Made by a program: the position numbers and the translations under genes
DNA from: Primula veris
Taxonomy: Eukaryota; Streptophyta; Magnoliopsida; Ericales; Primulaceae
NCBI GenBank assembly: GCA_963682055.1
Contig: OY821747.1
Location: 33,354,126 to 33,418,125 of the forward strand
DNA: 64,000 nucleotides
Reading direction: 5' to 3'
Part shown: positions 1-13,400 of the stretch, piece by piece
How positions within the stretch are numbered: the stretch's first letter is position 1
How the letters are laid out: each line of letters begins with the position of its first letter
The notes under the pieces: model-generated
The model's input: only the letters and a program-made list of their open reading frames with translations
The model's database searches: none
What the model was told of the DNA's origin: nothing

Positions 1-1455
1 CCAGTATTGTTTCAAGTATGGCAAGTATGGGTGATCTTGCGGAAGTTTCTTTGAGTAGAGTTTTTTCTCAGATGGTAAAAGCCGATAACAAGTCCACAGA
101 ATACTAAGTTCGAGGCATATTGTAATTGGTAATATAATAGTACATGTTTGTTTCTTTTTTGTCCATTGCTAAATGTGGTAACAACTTTGGCCATTGCTAA
201 TAAGACTGTTTCTTACTCATTCTTGAAAGTACATAATTATATACTTCTTGTATCAATTTGACGATGTTGCATCACCAAATTTATCTCGGATTGAGTTTGT
301 ATACAGTCTTAAGTGTCAAATACGGTTTCAAAGCTATACGTCCTTGTTATGTTGGAATGTGATTCATAGACATACTTATCTGTAAGACTGTGACAGAGCC
401 AGTACAAAAAACTAAAACTAAAACATTCATAGACACAATTGGAATTTGAATTCCAGAGCCTGCTGCTACTTATTTTACTAAAACTCACCTTATTATCTCA
501 TATACTTATACTCGAATCTAAAATCTTAAAAGGAGCTCATTGTTTTCAGTTGATCAATTGCGTCATTGTTTTCCTATTCAATGTACAAAAAAGAGAATCA
601 AACATTCCAGCTCTTAATTGCAGAAATGACTACAAGTGAAAAACAACATTACTGAAATGATTTGTTAATCTCTACTACTATCATTACCACTAGTTCAGTA
701 CAACGATCATTTTACAAAGTCTAAATCTACATATGGAATCTAAAAATTATGTAAGCATGCATTAACTAAATAAGTCAAATCGATAACCACCAAAAACAAG
801 ACATACACAAGCAAATACAAAGTCAGATACAATGGGGAAGCTAATCACAATAACACTTATGTGAACTATATTTAGGTGTCATGTAACCAGATAAGAAAAC
901 TATTAAACCACACAAAAACACTCATGATTATCTAGTCAGGCTATTTTATCAAATCATTTAACAAACTAATAAACCAGCCGGGATGTCACAAGCATGGTTA
1001 CATACATGAACATCAGCCAAAATAAAAGCATCGAAAAAGTAAGGGACCTGCCTAGATGTCATCCTTTTATTTGCTGGACAGAATAAAGAGTTAAAAACAG
1101 CTAGATAAGCTTTTTTTTTCTTTTGTTTTTTTGGTACACAAGCAAATATAAAGTCTATACGAAAGGAAATTAAATCAAAGTTCTGTCAATGACAAGATCA
1201 CCTATATGGGTGTCCTCATTTTAAAAGGAAAAAAAAAATTATTTCAGATGTCATGTATGGATCCCGATGCATGAAACCATACATTAACATTATGTCATTA
1301 AAAGATCTCGGTTAAGGCCATTTAAGCGACTTGTTTATCAAACTAATAATAAACAAACAGCGATGGCACACACCAGGGTACATACAATAAGTAAGCGAGA
1401 TATCAGCCCCTAATACAGAATCACATGTTTACTTGTCATCCTTAGATTTCCTAGA
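1..1455. other. 3' flank of CAP-G, no gene recognised
   Basis: AT-rich sequence downstream of the CAP-G stop codon (that gene is on the minus strand, so this is its 3' side). It presumably includes the 3' untranslated region nearest 1455. Short open frames on both strands show no recognisable domain and no splice logic. I see no RNA gene or transposon terminus here. Confidence 0.5.
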
Positions 1456-4400
1456 CTAATCAGATTCACCAGTGTCCTCATCCGAAGTGACCTCTGAGAC
1501 CTGTTCTTCTTCTTCTTCTTCTTCTTCTTCTTCTTCTTCTTCTTCGGGCAAATCTTCCGGGATTTTACAAGCGGTCAACTTGCTAAGAGCTGCAGTTTTG
1601 CTTGCTCTCACTGAGCGGGTGATAACAGGGTTTGTTGGCACAACGGATTTTGGTGAAGTGTCATCTTCTTCGTCTTCATCGGAGGAAGATCCTCTATGTC
1701 TTGGTCTTCTTCTGGAACGTGCTGGTGGTCTAGCTGATCGTGGTGCTGGTGCTGGTGTTGGTGGTATCTCCGTGGTACTGGTCATATCAACGTTTAGTTG
1801 TACGTCTAACTTCCCTGGAAAGTTACATAGACGGTAAGCCAGTACTCAAACAAGAGAGAGAGAGAGAGAGAAGAACAGAAATCTCACTTCATTTTCAAAT
1901 TTTACATAAGCATGAGAAGTTTAGCGCCTGCATAGAATCTAATAGTCTAATTGAAGTTTTCATAGTATCCTTGTGTAAGAAAAAGCTTGCTTAAATCGAC
2001 TACAGCCTAGTAAAAAGATGGCTTCCTTAAAACATCAATAAATCAGCTACGATCTGATCAGTTTCAAGCACTTTTTTTCTTCATCATCATTTAACCCACA
2101 AAATATTCTGAAAGCATTTTCTTATGCTTGTAAAACGCATTGTTTGGTTTCAACTTTTAAGCTCAGCTAGTTTGTTTTTTGCTTTCTGTTTAAAAGCTGG
2201 ATTTCATTTGGTTGATCGGCTTAAATTCTAAACTGTTGGGACCTTTAACCTGAAAAAGCTAGAAGCTTCAAACCGAATAAAACTTATTTTTTCTGAACTT
2301 CATAATTCCAGGTTTGCTTTGAAGTTGCAACAAAATAAGCCCTTGACGTCACCTATATTGGATATCTTTAAGCACTTCTATATGAAAGAGTTGTTTCTTC
2401 ATTGTTTACTTGGTCAATTCCACATTGCAAAAAACTGAGTTTACCTAAAATAGCATTGACTTCATCCGCAGTTAAATCATGATCAGGATGCTTATCAGCT
2501 GCCTTGAGACGTTCAGCCATTTTAATTAACTCCTTCACAATCTCCCTCTCTGTAGCTATAGATTCAACAACATGGTTCAAAACTTTCCTTAATAACTTTA
2601 TTGCACCTTGTTCCAATAAAGGAAACTGAAGAAGGATAAGAATTCTGCTTAATGCCCCAATGTAGGATTTCTCAGCTGCTTTCTTCGTCATGTGAAATCT
2701 TGAAATCTTTGAAGTATAAAAAAATGCAAACCCAAATTTAAGCACATATGAACAATGAATAGCGAAAAATAGTATAACAATTCATGATTAATCAGACTTC
2801 ATTCAAACAAAAAAATTGAGATCACATACTGCTAGAAATGATCACAATGTTATAAGAAACAAGTAACTCATGTAAGTTACTCCAGCTCCCGTATTATTTA
2901 AATTTGTGTACCACTTTTCAGTTTTGCATAACCATATTAAACCGGGAAAAAAGTTGTATAGTACGCTGTACTATGGGATTTTACCAATTGAGTACTCAAC
3001 TTTTAAGTTTTACCAATTTGGGCACCAACCTACAAATTTAGTACCCTGGTGTTTAACAAAATGGCAAAATTGTAGTTACGTTCTCTCATATGTGAGTGAG
3101 TGCAACTGCGTCAACATTCATCAAAAATAGATCTCCAAATGTGAGATTGAATTTTAATCGATTTACGCTGTCGGAGCCTTAATTGGACGAAAATTGATAG
3201 ATTGGGTACCAAATTGGTATATCTTAAAGGTTGGGTACATTAAAAGCCAATAGTATAGGGTACTAAACAGATTTTTTCCAATATTAAAACACCTGCTTGC
3301 CTATCACGTTCCTAAATTACAATTTACATAATTATTTTTCTCACTCCAATCATTTTTAGGATTACTATTTGTAACCTAATAACCTTCAGTTTTAGAACAG
3401 CATTTTGATTCCTTAAAATTTAGGAACTACTTTGCATACAGACGAACTTGAAAAACCTGTAGACAACCTGATAAATAATAGTGTTTGCCCAAGTTCCTTA
3501 TTCTAATGGCAAATTATTCTAATTGGTGCTGGGCATAAAAGGACTAAGCTCTTATTTTTGGCTGCTACATTGACACATTGGCCATTAGGTACCTTGACTA
3601 ATGTACGGGAAAACAATAATAAAAGAGGAGAACTAAGTAGCAAAGACGTAAAAAAAAATTATTTCAATCACCTCTGCAACAAGACGAATAGCCAGACCCT
3701 CCTCCCCATATTCAAAATCGGCCGAAGGATGAAAAAATCCATCGACTGTTTCAGGCAAATCTTCACCCCCATTTTCTTCGGTATTTGTTGTGTTTTTTGC
3801 ATATATAGGAGCCTGCATCATCTGCAACATAAAACGTGATGCGTGTACTGCCCGTTTACGCATGTTAGATATAACTACGGACGATCCCCCAGCATTTCCA
3901 TCAATACCCGGCCATAGCTCACGCATAACTGGAATAAAAGCCTCTGATATGCATCCCTAATTAAAACAAGGTTAACAATCTCTTAAGATAATCATCTCAT
4001 AAAAATTATATACATATATGCATACACACACACACACACATATATATAGAGAGAGAGAGTGGACAGGATCAGGAAAGCAACTCTAGCCCACATCCCAAAC
4101 CATCGATATCCACTAGATGAAGAATGGTGATCAAATCTAAAATCCAGATTCATCTTGTTACATTTAAAAGGTTAACAGTGGGCGGTATCTGGTGTATCCA
4201 ACTTTTGTGTCTAAATTTGAGTTCATTGATCCTGACTCCTATATAGTCATATATATATATATATATCAAAATATCAAAATAATAGGATGTCTTTATGACT
4301 TGCCTTATGGGTTTTTGAGAGGGATGGATAGTGCTCAAAGAACACGGACAAGCACTGCCTAAACCTACAAAGTTAAACAGAAAGTTAAGCTTCTTTTCCT

Positions 4401-7400
4401 GAAGAACCGCTGAACAAAAGTGCCATAAAATGCTTACCTGTGTAATGCTTTAGTTTCATCACTAAAATAAAGGCCAATGAGCTTGGTAAGGATAAGAGGA
4501 TGAGAAGAGGCAGGAATACTCGGATAATTCTCACTTAAAAGAAGAACTTTAGCAAACCCTTCACCGAGGATTACTTGAACCGACTCATTCCCATCCACAT
4601 CTTCATATTCACACCAATCATCTCTATCAAACGCAGATAACAAAAGATCAAGCACATTGATATTATTTTCCTCATTTAGATCCGACACCTCATCAGGGTT
4701 AGGAACAGTGATGGGATCTTGTGCCATGGCCTTGTCGACCACATGAGGACCATGCCACAGTGCAAGATCTATTATTGCCTTGCAAGCCATTACACTGATT
4801 GGAGATGGTCCTTTAGCTAAAGACAATCTCAATTGTTTCACTAGCTCATTGCTTGGGTTTCTCTCTAATAACCCAAATAGTCCGAGACACCTTGTAGCAA
4901 CCCTCTGAACATCTAAATCAACATGTTTTGCCTGCATTTTAAAGTTTGTTAGAATGCCTACAAAATGACAGACTTGCACATGGAGTGCTAATAATAGAAC
5001 TTATTCAACAGGTTTACTTCTAAGTTAAAAAGTGGTATGGAAATATTGCTTGTACTTGTAACTACTATACTAGGTTGTCAAAACAATTCTAATATAGCTT
5101 CACTTGATTGTCAGAATAAGTTCAGTAATAAGGGGCTGTTTCACTTGGTTTACATCGGGACAATTAAACCACTTCTGAGTCCAGGAAAGTGGTAAATGTG
5201 AGGATCTAATCAGGGTAAGAATGGGTTCGATCCCTGATTTTGTCAATATATGGATTCAATGAGAATGCGAAATTAATGAGATATTTTTATTTTATTTTTC
5301 AACAGGAATGAAAATCACATGGAAAGGAAATGATAGATACAGGATAATGAAAGTTATCGAAACTGCTAGTTTTATTTATAATAAATTGAAAAAGATATTT
5401 TAAGATACTGCTATCATTTTTCTATGCCCTAACCATCTCGTGGGAAAACTTTTATATTGTTTCCGTTGTTGAGTTCAGTGAACTGCAATATAAGGTATAA
5501 ACCACTTGAATTCCCATAGTTTTGCACTGAGATCCTCCAACTTCTCAATTGTTCATAACTAGTCCCTCAACTTTTTTCATCAGTCTTATCATGCGCCTTA
5601 TCTCTCGTTTTCCCCAAACCACATTCATAACAAGACACTATCAGTAAAATTGTGGCTACTGTTTCTTATGTACGAGTTTCTCACAACCAAAAGACTGCAA
5701 CATCTACTATAAAATTAATCATAGAAAAAAATACCCCTGGTAGCAACAAGGACTGCATTAGCTCAGCTGGTTCAATGGCCTTCCCAGTCATCCACCGAAA
5801 TGATTTTGTGTTTTCCAATAGCAAACCAACCACAGCTAAACAATGCATCCACTGAGTAGAATCAGCTGTTCTCTCTCTACAAGGACGGGCGAGCTCCTCG
5901 AGAACACTTAAAACGACTTCTTCAAATTCACCAGAAGCAGAATGAACTTTTTTCGCCAATTGCGAAACTGCAAATGCCCAATCTTTATCTCCACCGAGAT
6001 TGATCCCATCTCCTATGACAATCTTGCTATTATTTTCGTCCAGTTCGTAGTCTAAAGACCATTGCAATAACTCCCGAACAAATGAGCTGGCAGCTTTCTG
6101 ATTTGTAACGTCGGAGAAATCCAGCATAGAACCGAGCAATAGTAGTTGTCGTGATGCAAATCTGTAGTTTGGTCCTGAGACAAAAAAGAAAAGAAAAGTA
6201 CGTTATAGTGAAGTTTTTAATGATCTACTACAATATTTCAGTTAACTGTATAAATTATATGCACCAGCATCAAGGTGAGATTTCACCAAATCTATATACT
6301 GGGGAACAGTTTCAGGAAGAACTTTCTCTAAAATATCATTGCTAGTTGAAGCTTCTTCGGCATAAACTGCTGCTTCGGTACCAGTCGTTGAGGCAGCCTC
6401 AGAACCTTTTGCCTGCGAAAACACAAGCTATTAGTCTTTTGAAACAGAAATTTAAAAAAGATCATGCATAGAAAGGATTTAGTCAACTTTTTAGATTTCA
6501 AATATCACTCTGATTCTTATGTCATTTAACCAATTCTTAACACGTGGTAAATTGTTAATGAGGATGTCGGATTTCGATATACTTTGAATAGAATCATTTG
6601 GAAGAAGGTTGATGACTCAGCTTGTCTATTAACAGAATAAAAGGTTTATCGTAGAACAAATATTTCCAGAAAAACAAATCCATGACAGGTTTGATATTTG
6701 CTATAAATGGGACAATTTTATTCTAATCATTGAAGCAATAAGAGCAATTATTGTGATATCAACTGCCAAAAATATGAATCTGTAAACAAGATAGTAAAAA
6801 AATTCTCAAGTGTTGGCAGTTTACAATCACAAATAGGGGGAGCATTAGCTGCACTACACATAAATGAAAAAGGCGGACATCAAATCATCTTAATATTTGT
6901 CCACTTAACAATAAACCAACAGTCTAGTAAGGTATTATTGGCCACTGGGTGTGAAACTTTATAGAGATTGGTATTTATAAAAATGCATTTGCTTACTTGT
7001 GCTTCACTCTGCAAATGTCTACATACAGTCCTCCAAAAAAGTGCAACTTCTGCTTCCATTAACTGGATGTCTAAGGATCCATTTTCTGCCAAAACCAGAA
7101 ACCAATAGTATGAAAATGAGAAAGTTGCAACACTTTACTCATGCTCTTAAATCACAGAGAATAAAATCAACTCATGAGGTGATGAACATTTCAAGGGTTG
7201 ACCATAAAATGCCAAAAGTAAGTAGCACAGGTCTAAAATCAAATGAACAAAACTATTCCAGCTACACATTACGTCCAACATAGCCTAACCTAGAGACTGG
7301 ACTAAGAAAATCAGACCCAATGTATCCATCATTAACAGTAAAGTGGAAATCAAATAAATAATAGCTGATGTACATTTCCAACCTATTGATTAACTTTAAA

Positions 7401-10400
7401 AAAAAAAAACATGCTCAAGCTATTGTAATGGTTAACAAATTGTAGTTATATCTCCTACTGCAACCAGATTTATATCATTAGCAAAACTTCAAAAAGTTAA
7501 GTGGTTAACATATAATTAGATAGGACAACCAATAAAATTATAACAAACTGATAAGGTGCCATGCTTTGGGCAGAAGAAAGAATTCGACATAATCACTACA
7601 TACCTTCATCAGTATTGCTTGAACGTACTGTATATTTTCGAATAGTTTGGCCATCTTGTACTTTAGCAAATCCATCTACTAAAAGAGCTCTCATAACCAA
7701 TTCGCTAACATATTCATAGGTTTCAACATCTAAATACTTGAGAAGTTCTACGAGATCTCCATTGCAAGACTTTAAGAGCCAGTCATTTTTCATAAGTTTT
7801 AGGCATTCCATTTTCACTGCAACAGAACGATCAGCAAGTCCTCTCTGGAGAATGGTTGTCCTCAGCTTAATGCTAGGGAAAAAAACCATAAGAAAATTCA
7901 CAATTTTAATCAAATAAGTGGCAGTTTCTCATTCCGCAGAATACAAGTACTTGTGCAAGACTTTTCAGATCACATGTGTACATATAATCAAATAAATACA
8001 CAACTCTCTGTGAGGAAAAGCAAAAGAACAGATACGGAAGTTTAATCAACTTAAGCATCAATACGTCACTGATAATATATTCATTGCAGTGACTAAAGTA
8101 TATAGCTATCTACATATGACAACTCCAATCAAATTCCGCTTGTTTTAAAATGAGTAATTGTTGATATAAGTTACTGAAAAATATCAGCAGTCTCAAGAAA
8201 AGGGTTCTATGACTGCAGTCAGCTATGTTTCCAAGAATATCATAATAATAATCCTCACATATTTATATGCGTTGCAACCAGAGTTCTTTTCAAGAAGTAA
8301 CATAAGTTACTTTGCACAAGTCATATATATCATCTGGAGTTTATCGGTTCGGGAATGTTAACTAAAAAACATTATTAGGATGTACGTCTTGCATAAATAA
8401 CTTGGCCACCACCTTGTTAAGTTCTTCCTAGAATGAATTACACTATCATAAATATGACAGGAAGCATAGTAATCATAACTAAGAGCTGGCAAGAAAACAG
8501 CTCCGGTGCACAAATAAATGGTTACAGGAAAGTTATTTATCAAAGAGGAATGAGTAGAAGCAATGCCTGGTATAAGAGGTGAGCATACCTGAGGCTTTGG
8601 AGAGGGAATTTACTAGCCAGGACACAGTATGCTGATTTGCGTACAAACTCGCTCACGTCCAAAGTACAATCCATAATTGCTGTTAGAGTTGCATTTGAGG
8701 GTGGCAAAGATAACACAATTGCTTTGCGAACATCCTAACATGAGTAACAACCGATTATCAAGAGTTAAAACAATGTTGGCACAAAAATTAAGCAGAATTT
8801 GTAACAAAATCAGCATCACTGCAATATGTCAGGTAAACAACAACAAAAAAATACTCAACCAATTATAATCATTATGACTTAAAACTCCATATTAAAAAAA
8901 ATTGCAAGCAAAGTTTGTCTATAACCACTTAAGAGTAATCATGCAACACTGGTACTCTTGATATCACAATCTTGGTGTCATAAGGGAAACACAATTTCAT
9001 TAATGGCACAATGTCCGTAAATAGCCTTTTGTTCTAAACATCCAAACGATCTTTTACACAGTTACTTTTTTAATATTTTATAATTTGACAGAAAGTTTAA
9101 AGAAAGAAAATAAACGACAATCTTTATTCCTACTTTTTTTAAGGAAGCTACCGAATGGAACAACACGAAATAACCATGCCTCGATTGTAAACGGAGTAAG
9201 TAAGAAAAAGAAAACAACGAGCAATTAATGTTCATTAGTTACAAGACAATTTTACTGAGTAAAGCTTACTGCGTTTTGCTCAAGAGGAAGTCTTTGCATG
9301 AATAAGTCAAGGATGTCGCTGTTCTCAGGGTCATTCACAAAACGAGAGAGAGCTCTCACTGCAAATGTGCGAATAATAGGGACCTTATCACCAACCCGCA
9401 CCATCATTGATTCTATAACTTCGTCCCAAACATCATTGCTTACTTCCGCATCATCTGGCAACCTCATTATAATCTGCAATTATATAGATATTAAAAGTGA
9501 ATTGATTTTGCTGCTTTCCTAGAAAACAAGAAACAGTTCAAAACTCAGCCTTCACGACTGACCTTGTATAAGTAATGCTAGAAAAGCAAGTAAACTATAT
9601 TCACAGACAATGTTGCAACAATGGAACTTCCCCAAAGAAATCTGGAGAACAAAGGTGAGGCCCATCTTAGAAACAAGTATCCTTTCTAGCTAGTGAGTGA
9701 GGTTAAAAACTAGAACAAATTAAAAAGGAAAATTTGGCATCGCCTGTTCAAAAGCTCGGAAATATTAGCACCTGAATCCTGATACACATACAAAATCAAA
9801 TCGAATAGTCCTGCAGTAAGTCATCCATCCGTATGTACATCCTTCTGACTTGCCTTATATTGTTTTGTAATTGAATTTTTACTCCTAGGAACAAAGGTTC
9901 AACCACTAAACTAAGGCAAGTCAATGCTACATTTACATACACACAGGCGAATCATATCTGAAAAAGAGGGACAATTACCAGACATAGTAGGAAGAGTTCT
10001 TTATGTACACTAATCAGAGATAATTAAAAAAATATTAAACTTCATAACTCAATATTGCTTTATCATCAATTGAAAAGCAGAGTACCTATATCAATTACTA
10101 GAAGGACATGTTACAAACTTTAAAGTCCCTTTGAATCTTTGACAATTACGGTGTAATCATTATGAAGGTAAGAGCCTGAGGGTGATAAATATACAACTCT
10201 AGAACAGATAAAAGCAGAGGAATCCTAGGCTCAAAAGAACGCCCCAGACTTTAGGTTGTGATAAGTTTGGCATTCCTCTTCAAGTGTTAATGTGATTGGC
10301 GCATTTGCAGTCCTATTCACATCAAATTAAACAACTTTTTTTCTCTCCTGACGTTTCCGTTTCCAAAGGGGCCATGAGTTAAGAATTAACACGAGACATA

Positions 10401-13400
10401 CTAACAAGTTCGAACCTTGAGAGCATAACTTCTTTGTTAGGTGATACGCTATTATTTCAGATATTTCCAATAGAAGATTAAGCTGTTACGAAGAGACACC
10501 ATGCAATTTTATATTATCCAAAACAGACGCACGCACTTGTCGCGTAAGTCTAATGAATTTTTTATATGGCTTGAACCCAGAAATCTCTCCTCGATTTGAT
10601 ACCATGTTGACTGATATGATAATACATAAACTAAAAGTTTACACAAACGAGTGGATCTTCAACAACTTAAACCTTTGTTCATTAGAGAGGCATTGCCCTC
10701 TAATTCAGGGAGAAACTTAAAAATGTAGAGCTGGAAACCGATCAACCACCTATACCAAAAGGCTTTTAATAAACATTCATTAAACATTTACACTTAACCA
10801 TTATGCGATTAGAATTTTTAGCTCTAGATAATTAATTTATAACTTAGTGTATTTGTTTATATATTCACAAAAACTATAACCAGAACTTGTACCCTGTTGG
10901 TTTCAGAAAAGAATTACTGCCAACTATTCGATAAAATCACAAATATCTACTGGAATTGAAGACTGATTTTAGATGATTATACAAAAGTTAAAATGTACTA
11001 AATTGACATAAATCATGTTTTAAAATTCGCAATTTTAGTGCAGTAAAGTTTCAGAAGTTGGAACATTCATCTAGAAACAAAAAAACCTGAAGTACCTCAA
11101 ATGTAAAAGATCCATTATCACATCAGTTAAGTAGATCCAAGAATTGGCAATGGGAAATAGGTCGCTTAATGCTTAATTCCACTTACACCGCCTAATCCTA
11201 CCTAACCACCGCTTCACAAAAAGCCGCCTAATCTCCACCTACATCCTAATCTCTGCCTATGATCACTTGTTACAACACTGGCACTTTCTTTACCAATCAA
11301 TTCCTTTTTTTTCTTTTATTAACTATTTAAAGCTATTTTAGGCGGAAGGTCGCCAAGTGCCTAATCCCGCCTTAATCACTGCTTAAAACCTAAATGAATA
11401 ATCTCCGCCTATAGTCTAATATTCACTAGCTTTTCAAGACATTAAAAATTCATTTACATATCTGCAATCATGAAATAAGTGAAAAATCGTTTGAGTTAAG
11501 AATGCAAGATTTACTGCAATGTACTAAAAGTACATAAATCAAGCTTCAATAAACCAAATCCAAGTTTCCTTAGTCTAGTTTTCAAAATTAGAATTACGGA
11601 ATAGGTTAGACAGACATACAGTAATTTCTTTACCAATCAATTAAGAAGATATAGGAATTCGTTTACCACTCAGTTCCTCTTTTCTTTTATATAACCAAAT
11701 AAAGGTGGTGGTACACGAATATATGTCGCTTAGTGCCTAATCCCGCTTAACCACGGCCTAATCCCGCCTTATCAACGTTTAACAACTAAAAGTCTAATTT
11801 GCTCATAATTTCCGCCTTGACTCGTTTTTCAGAATACTAGAAATTCGTTTGAGTACTAATCAATTCCTTTTCTCGTATATGTAACCAAACTAAGCAGTTA
11901 AACCAATTTGTTTACCAACTACCTCAGAGATCAGGTGACAAGCCCGACACCAAGCAGTTTTACTAACAGCCACCGTCTCAACCAAAAAAAGCAAGGTGGA
12001 AGTAGGTTGCCTACGTGCTAATTCATCTTATTCAACTACATGTCGAGTCTCCCCCTACAACCTAGTTTCAGCCTAGACTCGCTTTTTACAAACAGAAATT
12101 CGTGTACCGTTTAACTTCTTTTTTTCATTAATTAAATAACCAATTATGCAAAGCTAAAATCAAGTTAATTCACAACACCACCTTAAAAAATGATTTAGCA
12201 TGCCCGACACCTTGCGACCTTACTAGTAGTCATTGCCCCTCAAGAGAAAAACAAGGTGGTCCTAGGAGAAATAGGTAGCATAATGCCGAATCTTTCTTAA
12301 TCAGTACCAAGTCACCTGTACGTCTAAATTAAGCCTACATCTTTATTCCATTCTAGGCTCGATTTTAGATTAGTAGACATTTTTTTTACCAATCACATTG
12401 CTTTTCTTCATTTATATAAGCAATAAAGGCAAATCTATGCTGAAATAGGCTACCAAATAACAAATCCCAGGTAATCACCACCTACTCAGCTTTAACACCT
12501 AGATACCTAAAATAGCCTAGAGCCTAATTTCATATATATAACCAATATATGCGTGCGGTTCTTGAAGGAAGTAGATTGTCCAGTGCCTAAACCTGCTCAA
12601 TCACCACGATCAACATCTAAACGCCTAATATCCATGTACAACCTAATTTTCACTTATAACCTAAATTCTGCTAGTTATACATTTCACCAAACATGAAAAA
12701 GGTAATACAAGATTGACTACAAAGAACTAGAATGATATTAATTATGTTTCAACAAACTAAGACTAATTTTCCTTGGTCTAGTGTACTAATCAATTATTAA
12801 GAAAATTCGGCTCACCAATTAATTCATTTTTATAACTAATTATGTCAAAGCAAAAATCTCCGTCTACATCCTAATTGTTAGCCTAGGCAACTTTTTACAA
12901 CAATAGAAATTCATTACGCAATCAATTTCTTTTTACATTTATAATATTATACAGCCATCTGTTAAGCAATAGGCGAGTTTTAGACGGAAATAGGTGACCT
13001 AGTGCTTAATCACATAGGCGTTTAATCTCCTCCTACGCTCTAATTTCCGCCTGAACTAGTTTTTCAAAATATTAGAAACTAGTTTACCAATCTATTTCTT
13101 TTCATTTAAATTAGAGTACTTAATCCTGCTTTATCACAGCCTAATCTCCACCTAACAGTCTTATTTCCGCCTAAAATTGCTTTTCACAACACTAAAAACA
13201 TGTTAGCCAACCAGTTCCATATTTGTATTAAAAAATTAAATAACCAATGAGAAAGCCGAAAATCAATATAACCTCAGAGTTGTCTGGCAAGCCCTTCTCC
13301 AAGCTGACTAACTAGAAATTCGTTTACCAATCAATTCTTTTTTTTTTTTTTATATTACCTAAACACTGCTTCAAACCTAGGTACCTAATTTCCAACGCGT

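Noticed and set aside
1472..1837. Ser-rich open frame on the plus strand
   Set aside because: It is the antisense of the CAP-G acidic tail. The serines come from the CTT microsatellite.
5215..5240. GGGTTCGATCCC resembling a tRNA B box in CAP-G intron 7
   Set aside because: No A box or cloverleaf could be fitted around it.
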